Shown here: in pieces, positions 23,301 through 35,788 of the stretch
How the letters are laid out: every line of letters starts with the position of its first letter
Position numbering within the stretch: the first letter of the stretch is position 1
The notes under the pieces: model-generated
Told to the model about the DNA's origin: nothing
Databases searched by the model: none
The model's input: only the letters and a program-made list of their open reading frames with translations
Translations under genes and position numbers: made by a program
NCBI GenBank assembly: GCA_021399445.1
Contig: JAJTUQ010000002.1
Span: forward strand, 7,812,001-7,876,000
Direction: 5' to 3'
Length of the DNA stretch: 64,000 nt
DNA from: Xylogone sp. PMI_703
Lineage: Eukaryota > Ascomycota > Leotiomycetes

Positions 23301-23409
23301 TGTCCCCCGGCTACTGCCTGGCTCAGTTTCTGACTTGATATTGATATAAGCATCTGTGCAAGCCAACGCGGAGCTAAGAGGAAATCATCTAGTATCATTG
23401 GCTTACCAT
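20399..23409 (-). CDS. CSC1/OSCA-type (DUF221) calcium-permeable stress-gated channel
   Basis: Seven exons on the minus strand: 23407-23409, 23158-23333, 22805-23103, 21887-22759, 21712-21831, 21256-21654 and 20399-21198. Together they encode 889 aa, and all phases agree. The first coding exon is just the ATG. The protein then begins SETEPGSS and has the N-terminal TM region (SALLSTLIPVAA), the APRTFLGTL motif, the WPVLYPINATGGGG block, a long cytosolic RRM-like loop, and the core NYLTDRVHFLRFINDIPEVILGVVTGLLP pore region followed by YSCIAPLVLGF. Family members are plasma-membrane or endomembrane mechanosensitive or osmosensitive cation channels. The C-terminal tail is cytosolic with a PPPPSYDEA motif (PPxY-like), a possible ubiquitin-ligase docking site. 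The 57-nt intron at 21199-21255 is in frame and could be mis-read as coding. Confidence 0.93.
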
Positions 23410-24282
23410 ACTTATGCACTGAAAACGTAGCTGAATAAGCCAAGTGAGTATAAAATACTTTGGCGAGAAGAGAAGTTGTTGATTGTTAGAGACTTCTATT
23501 TGCGTGGATGCCGAGAGATCCTTTCAGAAACACAAAGATATGTGGATGACATCTCCATGATATTAATAAATAATAGTCTGCTCGTATGATGTCCAAGAAA
23601 TTTATTGGGACCTTATACTAGTCTTCCATCAAGAGCGTACAATTTACGCTTGGTTCCAGTATTGAACACGGGAGGCTAGTACAAGTGGCCCTTAGATGTA
23701 CACTTGTGTACTGAATCACGCCACCAGAGAAACTTAAGGTGATAAACTGTATAGTAATTAAAGCTATAAAAATTCACATGAGTTTCAATCTACTTGCGCG
23801 TTACATATGGCAAAGATAGAGAAAATGACCGGCGCTACGGTTATAGAAGTGGCTTATTTTCATGGCTAGCCGACCTATAGACTTTGATGTTAGCTTGGAT
23901 ATCAGTACTATTTAGCATACTGCCTGGAGAGTTACCTTCGACGGCGCAAAAAACTATTGTTGCCGCATGACCCTTATAGCATACACGCTCAACAAGGTAA
24001 GCCACTCAGAAGAAGAAATGTATATCCCTAATTTTCTGCACTGTTAATTCAATTCTTCAAAATCAAAAGCATCTTCTATCTTTTCATAGAAACGAATACG
24101 TGCGCTCGAGCTTATCGAAATATTAATGTCTCTCTTCATCTCTTCATATCGGTTAGGTGAAACCACAGGTAGGAAGTCATTTGTAATAACCTTGATTATG
24201 GTTTGCAGGATTCGAAGTAAATTCTTGAGAACAGGTCTATCCGCCAAGATATGATGGATATTATTTTTATTCAACTATTATG
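23410..24282. other. Intergenic, nothing recognised
   Basis: AT-rich stretch upstream of the channel gene and downstream of the S28 peptidase gene. A small minus-strand ORF at about 24044-24274 shows no known features. Confidence 0.4.
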
Positions 24283-26255
24283 CTAATTATAGGCTGGGTG
24301 CTCGCTGACCCACTTCACGATCTGTGCAACTTCGTTGTCAATCACCTTCTGTACTCCTTCATTGACAACACCATTCATCAGTCGCAAATCCGAGCAATGG
24401 AATCCTCCAGGGATGATCTGGAGAGGATGTTGCTCGGTGGATGGAAGAGGTCCACCTGGTCGGAATTCGGACGAGACACCGGATGTTCTCCACGGATCGA
24501 ACTCTCTGCATGGCATTATTAGTTTGCTATGACTCACTGGCGGAAATATGTACGGCGTAGTGGGGGTTCTTACCCGTTGGTCCAGATCAATCTGGTGGTA
24601 TCTTCCAATCTCCATCCTTGGGTATGCTTGTTGACCTGGTGCACATTATTGTCAGGGCTGATGTTGCTACCGTAAGTGTAGCCGTTCTCTGTAGGGAAGA
24701 ACAGATCACATTGTCGTTGCCAGTAATCAGCATTAACAAGGCGGGAGACGATTGTGTCACGGCTACGTGGTGCTCCGCTATGAAATATTAGCATTCATAC
24801 CTCTAAGTAGGGAAATTACTTGACATACTCTTGCCAGTAAGCAAAGGGCTCATTGCAAAGCATCCAGTTCCACTGTCTGTCAATAGTGTTTCCGACAGTG
24901 TAATCTGTGAAGATCTTGTTCTCAGGGTCGTATGTGTTCATACAGGCCAGCTCCCGCTCATCTTCGTAGCCAAAGCCTTGGCAATAGCCTGGGATGAAGG
25001 TTGTATTGACCCAGTTGGCGTATCCGGCAAGAGCCTTCTCAAGACCCACGCCATTCTCGTCAGGGGTGACAGCTGCACCGGCCTCAACATTCTTTGAACC
25101 TTTCATTTAGCAATATTCTATTTCAAGGATGCGGGGAGTTTACCTCAATAGCATCACAGAATTGGTAGAATCCTGAGTAACCGGTGTAGAAGCTGTTTGA
25201 TTGCCATAACCATGGGCCATTTTCAATTGCGCTATACATATTGTAAGGCTATGTCCAATTTGAAAGCTGAGGACTATCACTTACGCTCCAAAGTCAGCAT
25301 TATGCTCAAGTGCCTCCAAACCAAATTTGGCTTTCAATTCGTATTGTTCTTCGGCAGTACCGTGCTGGAAGACATCATCGATGTAATCAATTACGCGAGT
25401 CAAATCCTTGCTGCAATTGACAGGCATGCCTTCTTGAACTGGAGCGAAATATTGCCACTATACAATTATTAGATCGGGATCCAGAGCATAGATTAAGCTA
25501 TGGCTTACATAGTCTGAAATAGCCTCAACTGGGGCGCTAGATGCGTGGTACGCCCAGAAGGTACCGGGAGAAGTGGACTCTGTCCATGCGGCAAGAGCTC
25601 CAGAGTAGGATCCTCCAGAAAAGACCCAAGGTGCCTTGTCTGCGTTACTGCTGTGATCAGTATCAAACGGCAAATCGATCGTCTTTGCAACATTGACGAA
25701 ATCAGCAATGGCTTGCTTCAACGTCAAAAGCTGGAGATTTTCGGTGGTCAGATTGTCATAGGGAGAAGAAGAACCCCAGTATCGGTCTAGTTCTCTAGTA
25801 AGTACAACTCGAACTTCAAGGTATCCAAAACTCACGCTCCACCATGACTACGGCTCCCTTGATTTCTTGGGCATAGAGACCCGTGATAGTTTGATTGGTT
25901 AGATATGCGCCATAGCCCGCTGCTGAGATTTCGCCGGGCGTGAACATCACAATCTGGAATTTGTGAGCCGCAAAGTACCAATTGAGGTTTTCCCAGTACT
26001 CACAGGCGATCCTGGACCAGCCCACCACTCCGAGTTCCACCAAAACTTTTGCTGGAACGTTCCCTTGCTAGGATCATCATGATCGAGCAGCTGTGTGAAA
26101 AAAGCTGAGCCAGTCGTATTAACTGCTCCTGCAGCTGCTACAGGAAACTCATCGCCAGGGTCGACTGGTGGACTCAGTCTTCCACGACGGGCAAACTGAT
26201 GAGCAGCACCGAGAGAAGTGAGCAACGAAACACTAGAGAGAATTGAAGCCTTCAT
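24283..26255 (-). CDS. Secreted S28-family serine peptidase (prolyl carboxy/endopeptidase type)
   Basis: Eight exons on the minus strand: 26004-26255, 25836-25953, 25509-25786, 25285-25457, 25144-25231, 24820-25091, 24574-24777 and 24283-24505. They sum to 1608 nt, 535 aa. A signal peptide of about 18-20 residues is followed by a short propeptide-like stretch. The family block FFTQLLDHDDPSKGTFQQKFWWN is seen near residue 50-70. The catalytic serine is S183 in GGSYSG, the acid D465 in NGEFDPW, and the base H498 in PGGFHCSD. S28 enzymes cut after proline and act in the acidic medium on peptides such as gluten or collagen fragments. One acceptor needed care: the intron ending at 25787 restores the EHRYWGSSSPYD motif. 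Confidence 0.95.
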
Positions 26256-28660
26256 CGCGAACTCGGGAGCTCAATTGGCCAGACACAACACCGTCAACTG
26301 ATGAGCGGGGGAAAGGAGAGAAGCTGAGTTTAACAAGGAGCACGACATGGCTTATCAATTGTTTTCCTAAATCTCCAAGAATCTAGGCACCTGCTACACC
26401 TGGTACAGCTCGCGCAGGCATGGATATTCACCCGGAGGCACGGGTACACGACTCCACATCGGCACTGCATGATAAGAGAAGTATTAGCGACCCGGGGGAG
26501 CCAGCCCTAGAAGGAAGGCCGGGGAGTAGCATAGGACGTGGTACCGGTGCAGTAGAGCGTAGCACTTCGTAAAATGATCCATTATGCTGCTCGGGATGCG
26601 GTCAAGGGAGATACGCCAATGGAAACGGCTCGTACCTGGCTCAGCTCTCTGGGCCTTTGTGCCGCAGCAGCAAGCAGCAGTGATCAGCACAGGACAGGAA
26701 ACCCGCCAGGGCCGAGCGATTATTTCGCCATCCAAGCAGCTCAAGTGCATGTTGGATTCGTCGCTGTAAGTGCAAAACGGAAGGTGCGAGGGCGCAGAGA
26801 TGCATTCTGGCGGGGGCTGGGGTTGTTACTTACCAGAAAGCGCTTAGGACGGGGATTCTGGCCTCCTGTGTGTAAGTGAACCTTCCTGATCGGGATAGAA
26901 GTCCATCCCTATTGCCCTTAAGCTCATTCAAGGCTCCGCCAGTGGCTAATTACATAACCACACGTTACGGACTGGCGAAATCGGAATATTGTTTTCTTCT
27001 TATTATTACCCTTAATAGAATCTAATACGGTAAAAGATAGACGATACGGTTATCTACGGAGTAGGCAAACGGGGTTTGATTTGCGTGTAGGATGACTAAT
27101 TTGCATGTCCCACTGGTCCCCTACAGCGCTTACACAGTACGTTCTGACTAATTAGAATTTGCTCGAATTTCATTCTACCATTTGGTGTTTTAAATTTAGA
27201 CAAATGATTAAGCATTTTGTGCTATATAAGCTTTAATACTGTTACAGTTGTATCCGATCCGATCCGATCCGTGCCCCTCTCTATTATGGAGTCCCTTCAT
27301 TTCATAGCTGGCTTACAGGAAAGCACATGAATGCAGTGGTGTTTGATTCTTATTAACTTCTATTTAACTCTTCGCAATCTATTAAACTGGATCTTAATCG
27401 ACATTAGGGAACCAATTGAGATCCGTACTTGGCTATACAAATTCCTCGTTTTGATCTTCTTTCACCACAGAATAAAAATATTGTCGAAGATACGACTTGT
27501 GCCAGTCTTAACAAGTTCAAGAAACCACGCTTCCATAAGCAAAGTATAGATTCCAAGATGATGGATATTTTATACCAAATGCCCATTAAGATTGTCGGAA
27601 TGCCGGTTTCTGCGGCATAGTTAACAGTGGAGGTGACCCTTCGGACTCCGAAAATATAGCACATTCGAGCGTCACATATATGGCTCTGCTTGGCCACTAT
27701 ATGGCACTTAATTCAGTGTCCAGTCAATTGAGTTATAGTTCGCACATTGCTATTGAAGTTAGAACTTGAACCAGTAAAGAATACGATTCGCCTATTTCCA
27801 ACTTCGTGTAGCAAATTGACGACTTGTATTTTGAAGAGTTTAAGGCCGTTTTCCGGATAGTCAGTGCTATTCTTAATTTTAATGGTTTGGTAAATAAGGC
27901 GTTCTGCTAGGTCACATGAAATTAGGCCTTCCGGGCTTCGACTAACTGGACTTGCGAGAATATTATAGTTGGACCACCTCTTCTAAACCGGAGTATCCTA
28001 CGTACTCTCAATAGATACAGATCCGGCAACACAATAAATCAACGTAATTGAATCTAGCGATTTTGAAAAGCAGCTTAAAATTGCTATATCCCTTTCATTT
28101 CTCGGCACTACTGACCTTTTATATACAGCACTAGCTCCAAGCGTATCAGTCAGTAGAACGGTGTTTTCTGATTCTATGACGTCTAATCCACTTCACTTTA
28201 AGTCTCCATTTATTTCGTTGCTTCTTATACTAGCCACGTTGCTTGATTATCGGATGACTGACTCCACACCCTTGTGCTGTCAGATTTAGTAATGTAGAGC
28301 TGACATTACTCTATTTTCACGGAAGTAACGTTTGATGCCGCATACCGTACCTGTACGATAATAATTGTCCGGCGGGCTTTTCTTGAGAGTTTATTGCTCT
28401 ACTTCAGGAATGGTCAGAGCAATCTTACACTCTAACTCGCATTTAATTGCCTGTTAAGTTGACCCTTGTATTGCTGATTGCAGCAGAAATAATAATATGC
28501 ATGTAGTACGATAGCACGAGGGCTGCAGTTCAGACGAACTATAAGTATCCTTATGTTGGCCACACTTAGATGTTTCCAATTCATTGCTGTGAACTGTGCT
28601 CAGAAATTCTTCTAACTCGGATTCCTCCATCATATTTCGAATTGAGCAGATTCATTCATC
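26256..28660. other. Long intergenic region, no gene recognised
   Basis: 2.4 kb. The part near 26400-26900 is GC-richer and lies directly upstream of the S28 peptidase gene, so it may be its regulatory region. A short direct repeat TCCGATCCGATCCGATCCG lies at about 27252-27270. The rest is AT-rich. The ORFs here have no recognisable content. Confidence 0.4.
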
Positions 28661-29340
28661 ATGCAATTTGCACTCACCCTTGTGGGGGTTCTACCCACCT
28701 TGATTGCTGCAAGTTCAGTTCGCAGGCAGAGCAATGCAACCGTAGATCTTTTTGACGTACTCGCTCAAACTGGCGTTGCAGCTGGTTTTAACTTAAACCC
28801 TTTTGGTGCGGCTGATCAGAGATTCTGGTTGCCAGATAGGCCTGCCTCCGGCACCTTCTGTCCTCCCGATATCCAAAATTGTCCCGACGTCAACCTGACA
28901 ATTATTGCTAGTCCTTCCACCTTGGTAAGAACTTCTTCAAACATTATATTTGTAGATGGGAGAGGTACGGAGTTTAACTATGGCTACAGGATTCAACTAT
29001 AGGCACCCAGGAGATATATGTTCAGCCAGGCGGAGTGCTGCGATTCCTTCCAGCAGGAGCAACGAGAGACGACGCACCTCCTGGCTCGCTGTTCGAAACT
29101 TTCATCTATGAGAAGAACCCGAATAGTCCTTTGCTGGGCACCTGGTTCTTCCAAGATACTAATGGCAATTTCCGTCCATTCTTTGCTTGCCAGAATACTA
29201 CCGAAAATGCATTTACTGAGTGGCAGGTCTATGTCTCCATTGATTCTTTTGCACCTACTGTAGAACAGGACTGCATTGAGTTTAACACGTTCGCACAAGT
29301 TTATACTGGAGAGAGCCCTACTGCGTTTGAATATGTGTAG
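28661..29340 (+). CDS. Small secreted protein, resembling fungal IgE-binding-type surface proteins
   Basis: Two exons, 28661-28964 and 29003-29340, with a 38-nt intron. The junction GRG-TQEIYVQPGG reads naturally and phases agree, giving 213 aa. The signal peptide covers about the first 18 residues, followed by VRR, a possible KEX2-type cleavage. The mature protein has an FWLPDRPASGTFCPP block, an IYVQPGGVLRFLPAG strand and two later cysteines (FACQN, EQDCIEF), suggesting a compact beta-sandwich stabilised by disulfides. The arrangement (FW, then YC/FCP, then a VxVxPxGxLxF strand) resembles secreted fungal IgE-binding-like proteins, but this is from memory and weak. The function is unknown; it may be an extracellular or cell-wall protein. 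Confidence 0.65.
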
Positions 29341-30881
29341 TTAGGTTCAGCAATATTAGGGGTGTTGATATACAGACTTAGATGTGTCACTTGATACAAA
29401 AGCACTTTAGAATACCTACGTCTAGAAGCTAAATAAGTAACGCCTCTAATGAATAGACTGATACGATTTGCAATTGCTACAGAGTGGAATTAAATTCTAT
29501 TAGGTGACCCTACGCATCCAGTCAATCCCTTGTATATAGCTTTTTCAGTAGCCTCAGTCCTCTCTACAATCCATCCATCAACATGGTCACATAAGGAGTT
29601 TTCGCAGTATAGGCATTTAATATGTTATTCACTTCTTTTACGCGTAGTTACTTACTGAGCACTGTCGCTGTTACCCCGAAATGGCTTACTTATTAGCATA
29701 TACGTGTAAGGCGGGAGTGCCTTCTCTTGCTTTGCTCACTTTGCTCGCTTTGCTCTTGACGGATCGGAAGCGCTGCCAAGCATCCGACGAACCCCCGGCA
29801 ACAAGACTCGGGCTGGCCGAGGATTGCCATGATTATCATCAGATGAAGAAATACCATCGAACTTATGCCAAAACTGCAGGATCTGACTCTAGGTGTCGCA
29901 AGATTCCAATGTAAGTTGATTGATAGTTATCCAACTAGATTCGTGTCATGCAATTGCCGTAGCTATATATATAAAATAACACTGACATATTGTATATTGT
30001 ATGGCAAATTTTAAATCATTATTCTTTTTGAGGTACCAAAACTAAAAAAAAAATAACATCTCCTGTTTGGAAATTTCCGGAGGACGAAAGGCCTTATTAG
30101 ATATTCATTAATAACACCAAGTAGGCTCTCATTACCACCGTATGTATGAACTACAGCAATACTGCAGTTTACCTGACACGAAGCAGAGAAGGAGGACGGT
30201 CATGTGATCGCAGAGAACCAATTTGGTGGCGTCACGCCCAACGCCCAAGTGTTCGAACCAACCGCCCGCATAATTATTAAGCTTATTGCTGTTGCAAGCC
30301 ATCGAATGGCGGAGTGCATGTTCTAGCTCCAACTCTCCACGGGAGAAGGCTTCTAGAAAGGAAGATTGGGGAGGATCAACGCAGCGTTATGCATGCAATA
30401 ACAGTGTCATCAAGTGTCGCAGCTACGAACGATGAAGGCGGTGCATAAACCTCCTCATAATTTATGAGAGAACCACAGACGGAGCTGCCTAAGGTTGTGG
30501 AAGTCAAGAATGGGAGGCAAGGATCGCCCAACAGGAGGAATGCATGTGTCATACCAAGCAAATCCATGACCAGCAAAATCCGAATCCTGTCGCGCTGCTG
30601 TAAGATATCGGGTCTCCACCACCAACGAGGAAGGTCCAAGCCCATGGGTCCTTTGGTCCTGCGGGGGAAAGCAGGCCTTGAATGCATCCAGGGCAAAAGG
30701 ATCGCCGTTTCTTGCCTCGGGCATGTCGCAAAAGCATGACTTGCTGCTTGCTATTTACCGCAGCAAAGCGAGCAAAGTTTCTCTTCCATGACGCTCTTGT
30801 AACAAAAACCTCCTCTCTCAGCTTCCATCACCACTGTTTGGAGTCTTTAGCGTTGGTGCATGAGAACAACAACCGCCCAAG
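29341..30881. other. Intergenic, upstream region of the permease
   Basis: No gene is supported. The part at 30380-30880 is GC-richer with ORFs on both strands. It borders the permease start and is more likely promoter and leader than coding. Confidence 0.4.
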
Positions 30882-32573
30882 ATGATGGAAAATCCGGAGC
30901 CCAAGTACAATGACGGGCTCAAGGCCGAGGAGCAGGAGACGAGCGCCGAGTATGTTCTGGCCAAGGGACACCACCAGCTCGAGCGCGGTCTGAAGAGCCG
31001 GCACATTCAGTTCCTGGCGCTAGGTACGAACAATATCCCAATTCCAGTCAATAATTGAAGCAGACCGGTTAACCAACATGTCAACACAGGAGGCGCAATT
31101 GGCACAGGTCTTTTTGTCGGATCTGGTGGCATTCTCGCCGACACGGGCCCCGCGCCCTTGTTCATGGGCTACCTCTCCCTCATGTTCGTCGTCTGGAGCG
31201 TCATGAATAACCTGGCTGAGATGGTGACCTTGCTGCCACTGAAGGGCATCTCCATTCCATACTTCGTCGGCCGCTTCGTTGAGCCCAGTCTGGCGTTCGC
31301 GGCTGGGTGGAATTACTGGTATGCCTACACCATGCTCGTGGCCGCGGAAACCAGTGCGGCCGCAATCGTACTCGAGTACTGGAAAGTCCATGTCAATGTT
31401 GCCGTGTGGATTACTATGGTCCTCGTCATCATTTTGCTGCTGAACATTATCGCCGTTTCCTTTTTCGGAGAGGCGGAGTTCTGGTTTGCCAGTATCAAGC
31501 TCATCACCATTATGGGCCTGATTATCCTCGGCATTGTCCTCTTCTTCGGCGGAGGACCCAACCACGATAGACTTGGGTTCAGATATTGGGACGACCCGGG
31601 CGCATTCAAGGAATACATGGCTCCAGGCAACACAGGGAAATTCTTGGCGTATTGGCATGCCTTTGTCAAGGCCGGCTTTGCGTTCATTACTTCTCCAGAA
31701 CTCATTGCCATTGCAGCTGGAGAGACCGTTGATCCCCGTCGCAACATCCCAAAGGCTGCGAGACGGTTCGTCTGGCGACTTGCTATCTTCTATGGTTTCT
31801 CGTCTCTCATAATCGGTGTCATTGTGCCATCCAACGACAGCCACTTGCTGGGAGAATCGAATGCCAGCGCTAGTCCATTCGTCATTGGTATCCAAAGAGC
31901 TGGTATTCAAGGACTGAACCACGCCATAAATGCGGCCATCTTGACTTCTGCTTGGTCGGCTGGTAATTCTTTCCTCTACTCTGGCTCCAGAATCCTCTAT
32001 TCTATGTCACTGGTCGATCAGGCACCGAAATTTTTCAGCATCACCAACAATCGCGGCGTTCCGTATGTGGCTATTCTCTTCACCTGGGCTATCTCTCTGC
32101 TGTCATACCTCAACGTCTCTAATACCGGTGTGACTGTCTTCAATTGGTTCGTGAACATATCTACCATCTCAGGCTTCCTCGCCTGGATTGTCGTCATGAT
32201 CACCTACCTCCGTTTCCGCAAAGCATTCGAGTACCACGGTCTCCTCCACACTCTGCCCTACAGAACGCCTCTCCAACCGTATACAACATACTTTGTGCTT
32301 TTTGTCATCAGTCTCCTCACGCTAACCAACGGTTTCCAAGTCTTCTGGCCCAACAAGTTCAATGCGTCCGATTTCCTCGCTGCATATATCACTTTCCCAA
32401 TCTTCCTGGCGTTATACCTAGGCCATAAGATATGGTATCGTACTCCTTGGGCAATTAAGGTGGAGGATATTGATATTGTCACCGGAAGGAGAGAGATGGA
32501 TGAGTTAGCTGAGATGGAGGTGCCCCGTGACCCGAAGAACTGGCTGCAGAAGGCGTGGTTCTGGATTGCATGA
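30882..32573 (+). CDS. Amino-acid permease (APC/YAT family)
   Basis: Exons 30882-31023 and 31090-32573 encode 541 aa. The intron (66 nt) falls inside the first transmembrane signature, and joining restores FLALGGAIGTGLFVGSGG, the hallmark of fungal amino-acid permeases. About 12 hydrophobic segments follow, with the conserved PELIAIAAGETVDPRRNIPKA-like block near residue 245 and NxR/SRxLYSMS near residue 345. It is a plasma-membrane proton symporter; the substrate cannot be read from sequence. It is convergent with the gentisate dioxygenase gene, with only about 170 bp between stops. A 300-aa antisense ORF across the gene is a shadow. Confidence 0.93.
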
Positions 32574-32742
32574 TCTCGCATCACATAAGATATAGAATTG
32601 TCAGAATATAGCTATGTAGATGAAACAAATGGAACTAGCTTATAATCAGTCTGATAGTAGACTGTATTGTCTGGAAGCATGCAATGTGATGAGAGCATCT
32701 GTAACAAGAATAGACAGAGGAGGACAGCTACATTTTATCCCT

Positions 32743-33846
32743 CTACTGTAAGTTGTCTACAAAGTACATCCCTAACCTCTCCAACAACGGCCGATCCGAA
32801 AGCACAAACAGATACGCATCCTGCTGTCCATCAACCTTATGAACAATCCTACTCCACGCCGGCACCGCAAAAGTGTCATTCACCTCCCACCGCACCGTCT
32901 TAGTCTGCCCATTTGCCAACGTAATCTCCGTCTCCCCAGATCCTATATGAGCGTGGTAGATATAAGAACAAGTATCCTTCCGCGGCGCAGATTGCTGGCC
33001 AGCCTGCACTCTCTCCGCATGTGCACCGAGTGTACCGGAGATGTACCCACCTGATGCATCGCGGTAGTGCTCGAGAGCCCAGGGTCCTGGTTTGGAATCT
33101 AATCTAGCTTGCATTTCGTCCCATGGAAAGATTAGGGGGCTTTTTGAGACAGGTCTACCGCGAGAGTCAGTATTTTCACTTCCATGAGATGGTTGGAATT
33201 CGTGGACTCAGTCATACTTGCTAGGATATCTCTTCTCTACATATGGCTCCGCAAAATGCGTGGGAAGTTGATGATATAAAGGGAGATCCAGCCCGTCAAG
33301 CCAGATCATAGGTCCGTCCCCTTCGTGTCCGTGGTCATGCCATTGCCATTGAGGCGTGAGGATCACGTCGCCTGCTTGCATGTATAGCTTGTTGCCCTCG
33401 ACTGCGGTGAAGCCGCGACTACCTTCGATGATGAATCGTAAGGCGAATGCGCGATGGCGATGAGCTGGGGCGGTTTCTCCTGGGTTTATGAGCTGCAGGC
33501 CTCCGTAGATCGTGTCAGTGGTGAAGGGGGCTTCTGTATATTTTCTTCGATGTTAATAATCTTGGATTTCTTCATGTCTAAGGAAAGTGAAGGATATTTT
33601 ATTACTTAGAGCAGGGTTTATGAGCATCAGGACCCGTCGTTCGGCTTGTTCGCTGGTTACGGTTTCTCCGGATTCTATCAAGAGAGGACGGAGTTCTCTG
33701 TATTTCCAGAGGGCGACTTCAGCTTTTGGAGAGGGCGTCGGAGTCACCATTGCTTTCATGGCTGTCCATAGAGGTTGGACGTTGTATGGGGGGAGCTTCT
33801 GGAGAAGGGCTTCATTGGGTGAAGTGGTTGTGTTTGGGGTGCTCAT
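32743..33846 (-). CDS. Gentisate 1,2-dioxygenase (bicupin)
   Basis: Exons on the minus strand are 33606-33846, then 33218-33533, then 32743-33178. With a 39-nt second intron (33179-33217) the product is 330 aa. It opens the ring of gentisate to maleylpyruvate using Fe(II). The N-terminal cupin holds the iron ligands in PAHRHR (H105, H107) and QWQWHDHG (H146), and the WLDGLDLPL block that follows is family-typical. A second, degenerate cupin fills the C-terminus. Without the 39-nt intron the frame hits an in-frame TGA (33208-33210) and then continues open in the same frame. The alternatives are therefore an unusually short intron or a premature stop. The first intron is 72 nt. Confidence 0.8.
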
Positions 33847-34332
33847 GATTATGATTGCAGATTATGGTGGGACTTGGATCTGCTTGTGCAGAGATTGCAA
33901 TTCCAATATCTGTCAATATAGATCATTTATACTAATAGCGAGATGGGTTTCTTATTTACTATATCAAGGATGATGATGACTATTTCATAATTTCCTTATG
34001 TCAAAGATGGATCAGGTGACGGGAATAGATCTACCTAGGTAGTTCGGTATCGTCCCGAATCCCATTCCTTAACAATACTACGGGTCTGTTCCGAACACAT
34101 ATGGGGCGATAGTACTCAGAGCGGTCTGTTGATTCAGCTAAGCTGATCTATATTGCTGGTTGATTAATGATAATTTTACATTTGCAATACTCAAGACCGA
34201 GCTCTCCACAATATTTCGGCCATATGAGATCTAGTCTCGATCTTGACAAGCGGTTACTTTGCTATGATCAACCATCCAAAAAATACACTTTAGAAAATAA
34301 TCCATTATATAAATTCACAGGTCTCTATGAAA
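33847..34332. other. Intergenic, promoter side of gentisate dioxygenase
   Basis: AT-rich, about 490 bp, with no ORF of note. It holds the upstream region of the dioxygenase gene and the 3' end of the FAH-family gene. Confidence 0.4.
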
Positions 34333-35350
34333 TTACGGTTCCATTCTATGTAGCTCATCAAACCTGAGCTTATTCTTCAGACTTCCTAATCCCCCAATCC
34401 TTACTTCAACTTCATCTCCATCCTTCAAATACTTCGGTGGCTTCATTCCCATCGCCACACCAGCAGGGGTGCCGGTCATGATTAGAGTCCCCGTCTCTAA
34501 TGTGGTTCCTTGACTTAGAAACGAGACTATCTTCCTGACCCCGAATAGGAGATCCGACGTCTCGGAATCCTGTCTCACTTCTCCATTGACTATAGTTTTT
34601 AAAGACAAATTGTCTGCCGCACCGAGTACCTTTGGTGATACAATCATTGGACCTACTGGCGCAAAGTTGTCGTAACCCTTGGAGAAACACCACTGTGGAA
34701 CGTTTCCAGCGTACTGCGGATCTCGTTGCCAGATGCGGCACGAGAGATCATTACCCGTGATATATCCGGCAACGTAGTCTAAGGACTCATCCTCTGTCAC
34801 GTCTCGTGCTGGACGACCAATAACTATTGTCTAAAGTTGATTTGTATCAGTAATTAGAGAAAATTCCGAGGGGTCTGTTGTCCATACCAGTTCCCCTTCG
34901 TAATCTAGTGTCTCCTGAGCAATTTTCGGAATTGCAATTTCTGCATCAAATGGTGCAAGTGACGTAGCGGGTTTGATAAATAATGAAGGATATGGTGGTG
35001 GTGTGCGGCCACCCTCTTTAACTGCAAAACGTTAGCAGGTTCTTCAAGTTTCGATGCAACAGAGAATGGGGCCTACTATGTTTCATGTAATTCAGACCAA
35101 TGCATCGAATAATTGGTACTTGCTCTCTCGACAGAGGACTTAATAACTTGTCAATTGTAACGATTCTACCTGAAAGTTTTATGGTTGAATCGATTAATAT
35201 GGTGTTCCCCTCAATAATATTGCTTTGGAGCTTTCCCTGCTCTGCAATGGAAACAACATCAGTCGGATCAGCTCCCTCCGGAAAAATAGCATTGCCGTAA
35301 TAAATATTTCCACCGCTTTTGAAGCGTATTAGATGAGTCCAGGTAGCCAT
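34333..35350 (-). CDS. Fumarylacetoacetate-hydrolase-family protein, probable fumarylpyruvate hydrolase
   Basis: Exons on the minus strand are 35077-35350, 34888-35021 and 34830-34333. They sum to 906 nt, 301 aa. The FAH fold signatures are clear: RCIGLNY near residue 85; PSLFIKPATS near 103; metal ligands E133 and E135 in DYEGEL; and D164 in ITGNDLSCR. The substrate loop KGYDNFAPVGPMIV and the TGTPAGVAMGM block follow. The family hydrolyses C-C bonds of acylpyruvates. Next to a gentisate dioxygenase the natural call is fumarylpyruvate to fumarate plus pyruvate, though oxaloacetate decarboxylase or tautomerase activity is known in close relatives. The gene is transcribed in the same direction as the dioxygenase and divergently from the lyase. 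Confidence 0.85.
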
Positions 35351-35788
35351 GGTGTGAGATGGATTCTGTCGTGTGATAATTATTTTTGCTGCCCGCTACG
35401 ATAACGCTGCTTAGGGCTATAGAACTCTAAGTTGAGGCTGCCAGTTTTGGAGGTGGAAAGAAATCGACATATAATTCAGTATATGGATTATTAAGGAAAT
35501 CTGGCTCTATTACTCTGCTTTCTTCGAGTCCAATAAGAAGTCACGGACTCTCCCGAGATCTCGGTTTGCATCCGTTGACTTGTAGAAGTATGACTAATTC
35601 TCTGTTATATTTCAACACTCAATGCACAGGCATGTGAGAACTGCTATGTGACTGAATACGGCCATTGCTCTGACTTTATCATTATAGTTCTTCATCTGAC
35701 TGCTATTTCGGTCAAAATCGGTTTCAAGATATATACGATTTACAAGCGTAGTAAGGAGGGCAAGATTTTACTTAATCTGACAGGTATA
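35351..35788. promoter_or_regulatory. Shared divergent promoter region of FAH-family and lyase genes
   Basis: About 440 bp separates the two divergent starts. The sequence shows no in-frame ATG that would clearly extend either gene; the lyase frame is open upstream to 35648 but starts there without conserved content. A common regulator binding here is plausible but no specific motif was identified. Confidence 0.35.

Noticed and set aside
26484..26879. Overlapping ORFs of about 60-100 aa upstream of the S28 peptidase
   Set aside because: No conserved features, no splice context, and overlap on both strands in a GC-richer promoter region.
29681..29914. 77-aa ORF with a hydrophobic N-terminus
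   Set aside because: The hydrophobic run comes from a repeated TTTGCTC-type sequence; the remainder shows no secreted-protein pattern. Too weak to call.
31020..31922. 300-aa minus-strand ORF across the permease gene
   Set aside because: It lies antisense to a well-supported permease exon, has no domain pattern, and its composition (Asp, Glu, Gly rich) is the usual mirror of membrane-protein codons.
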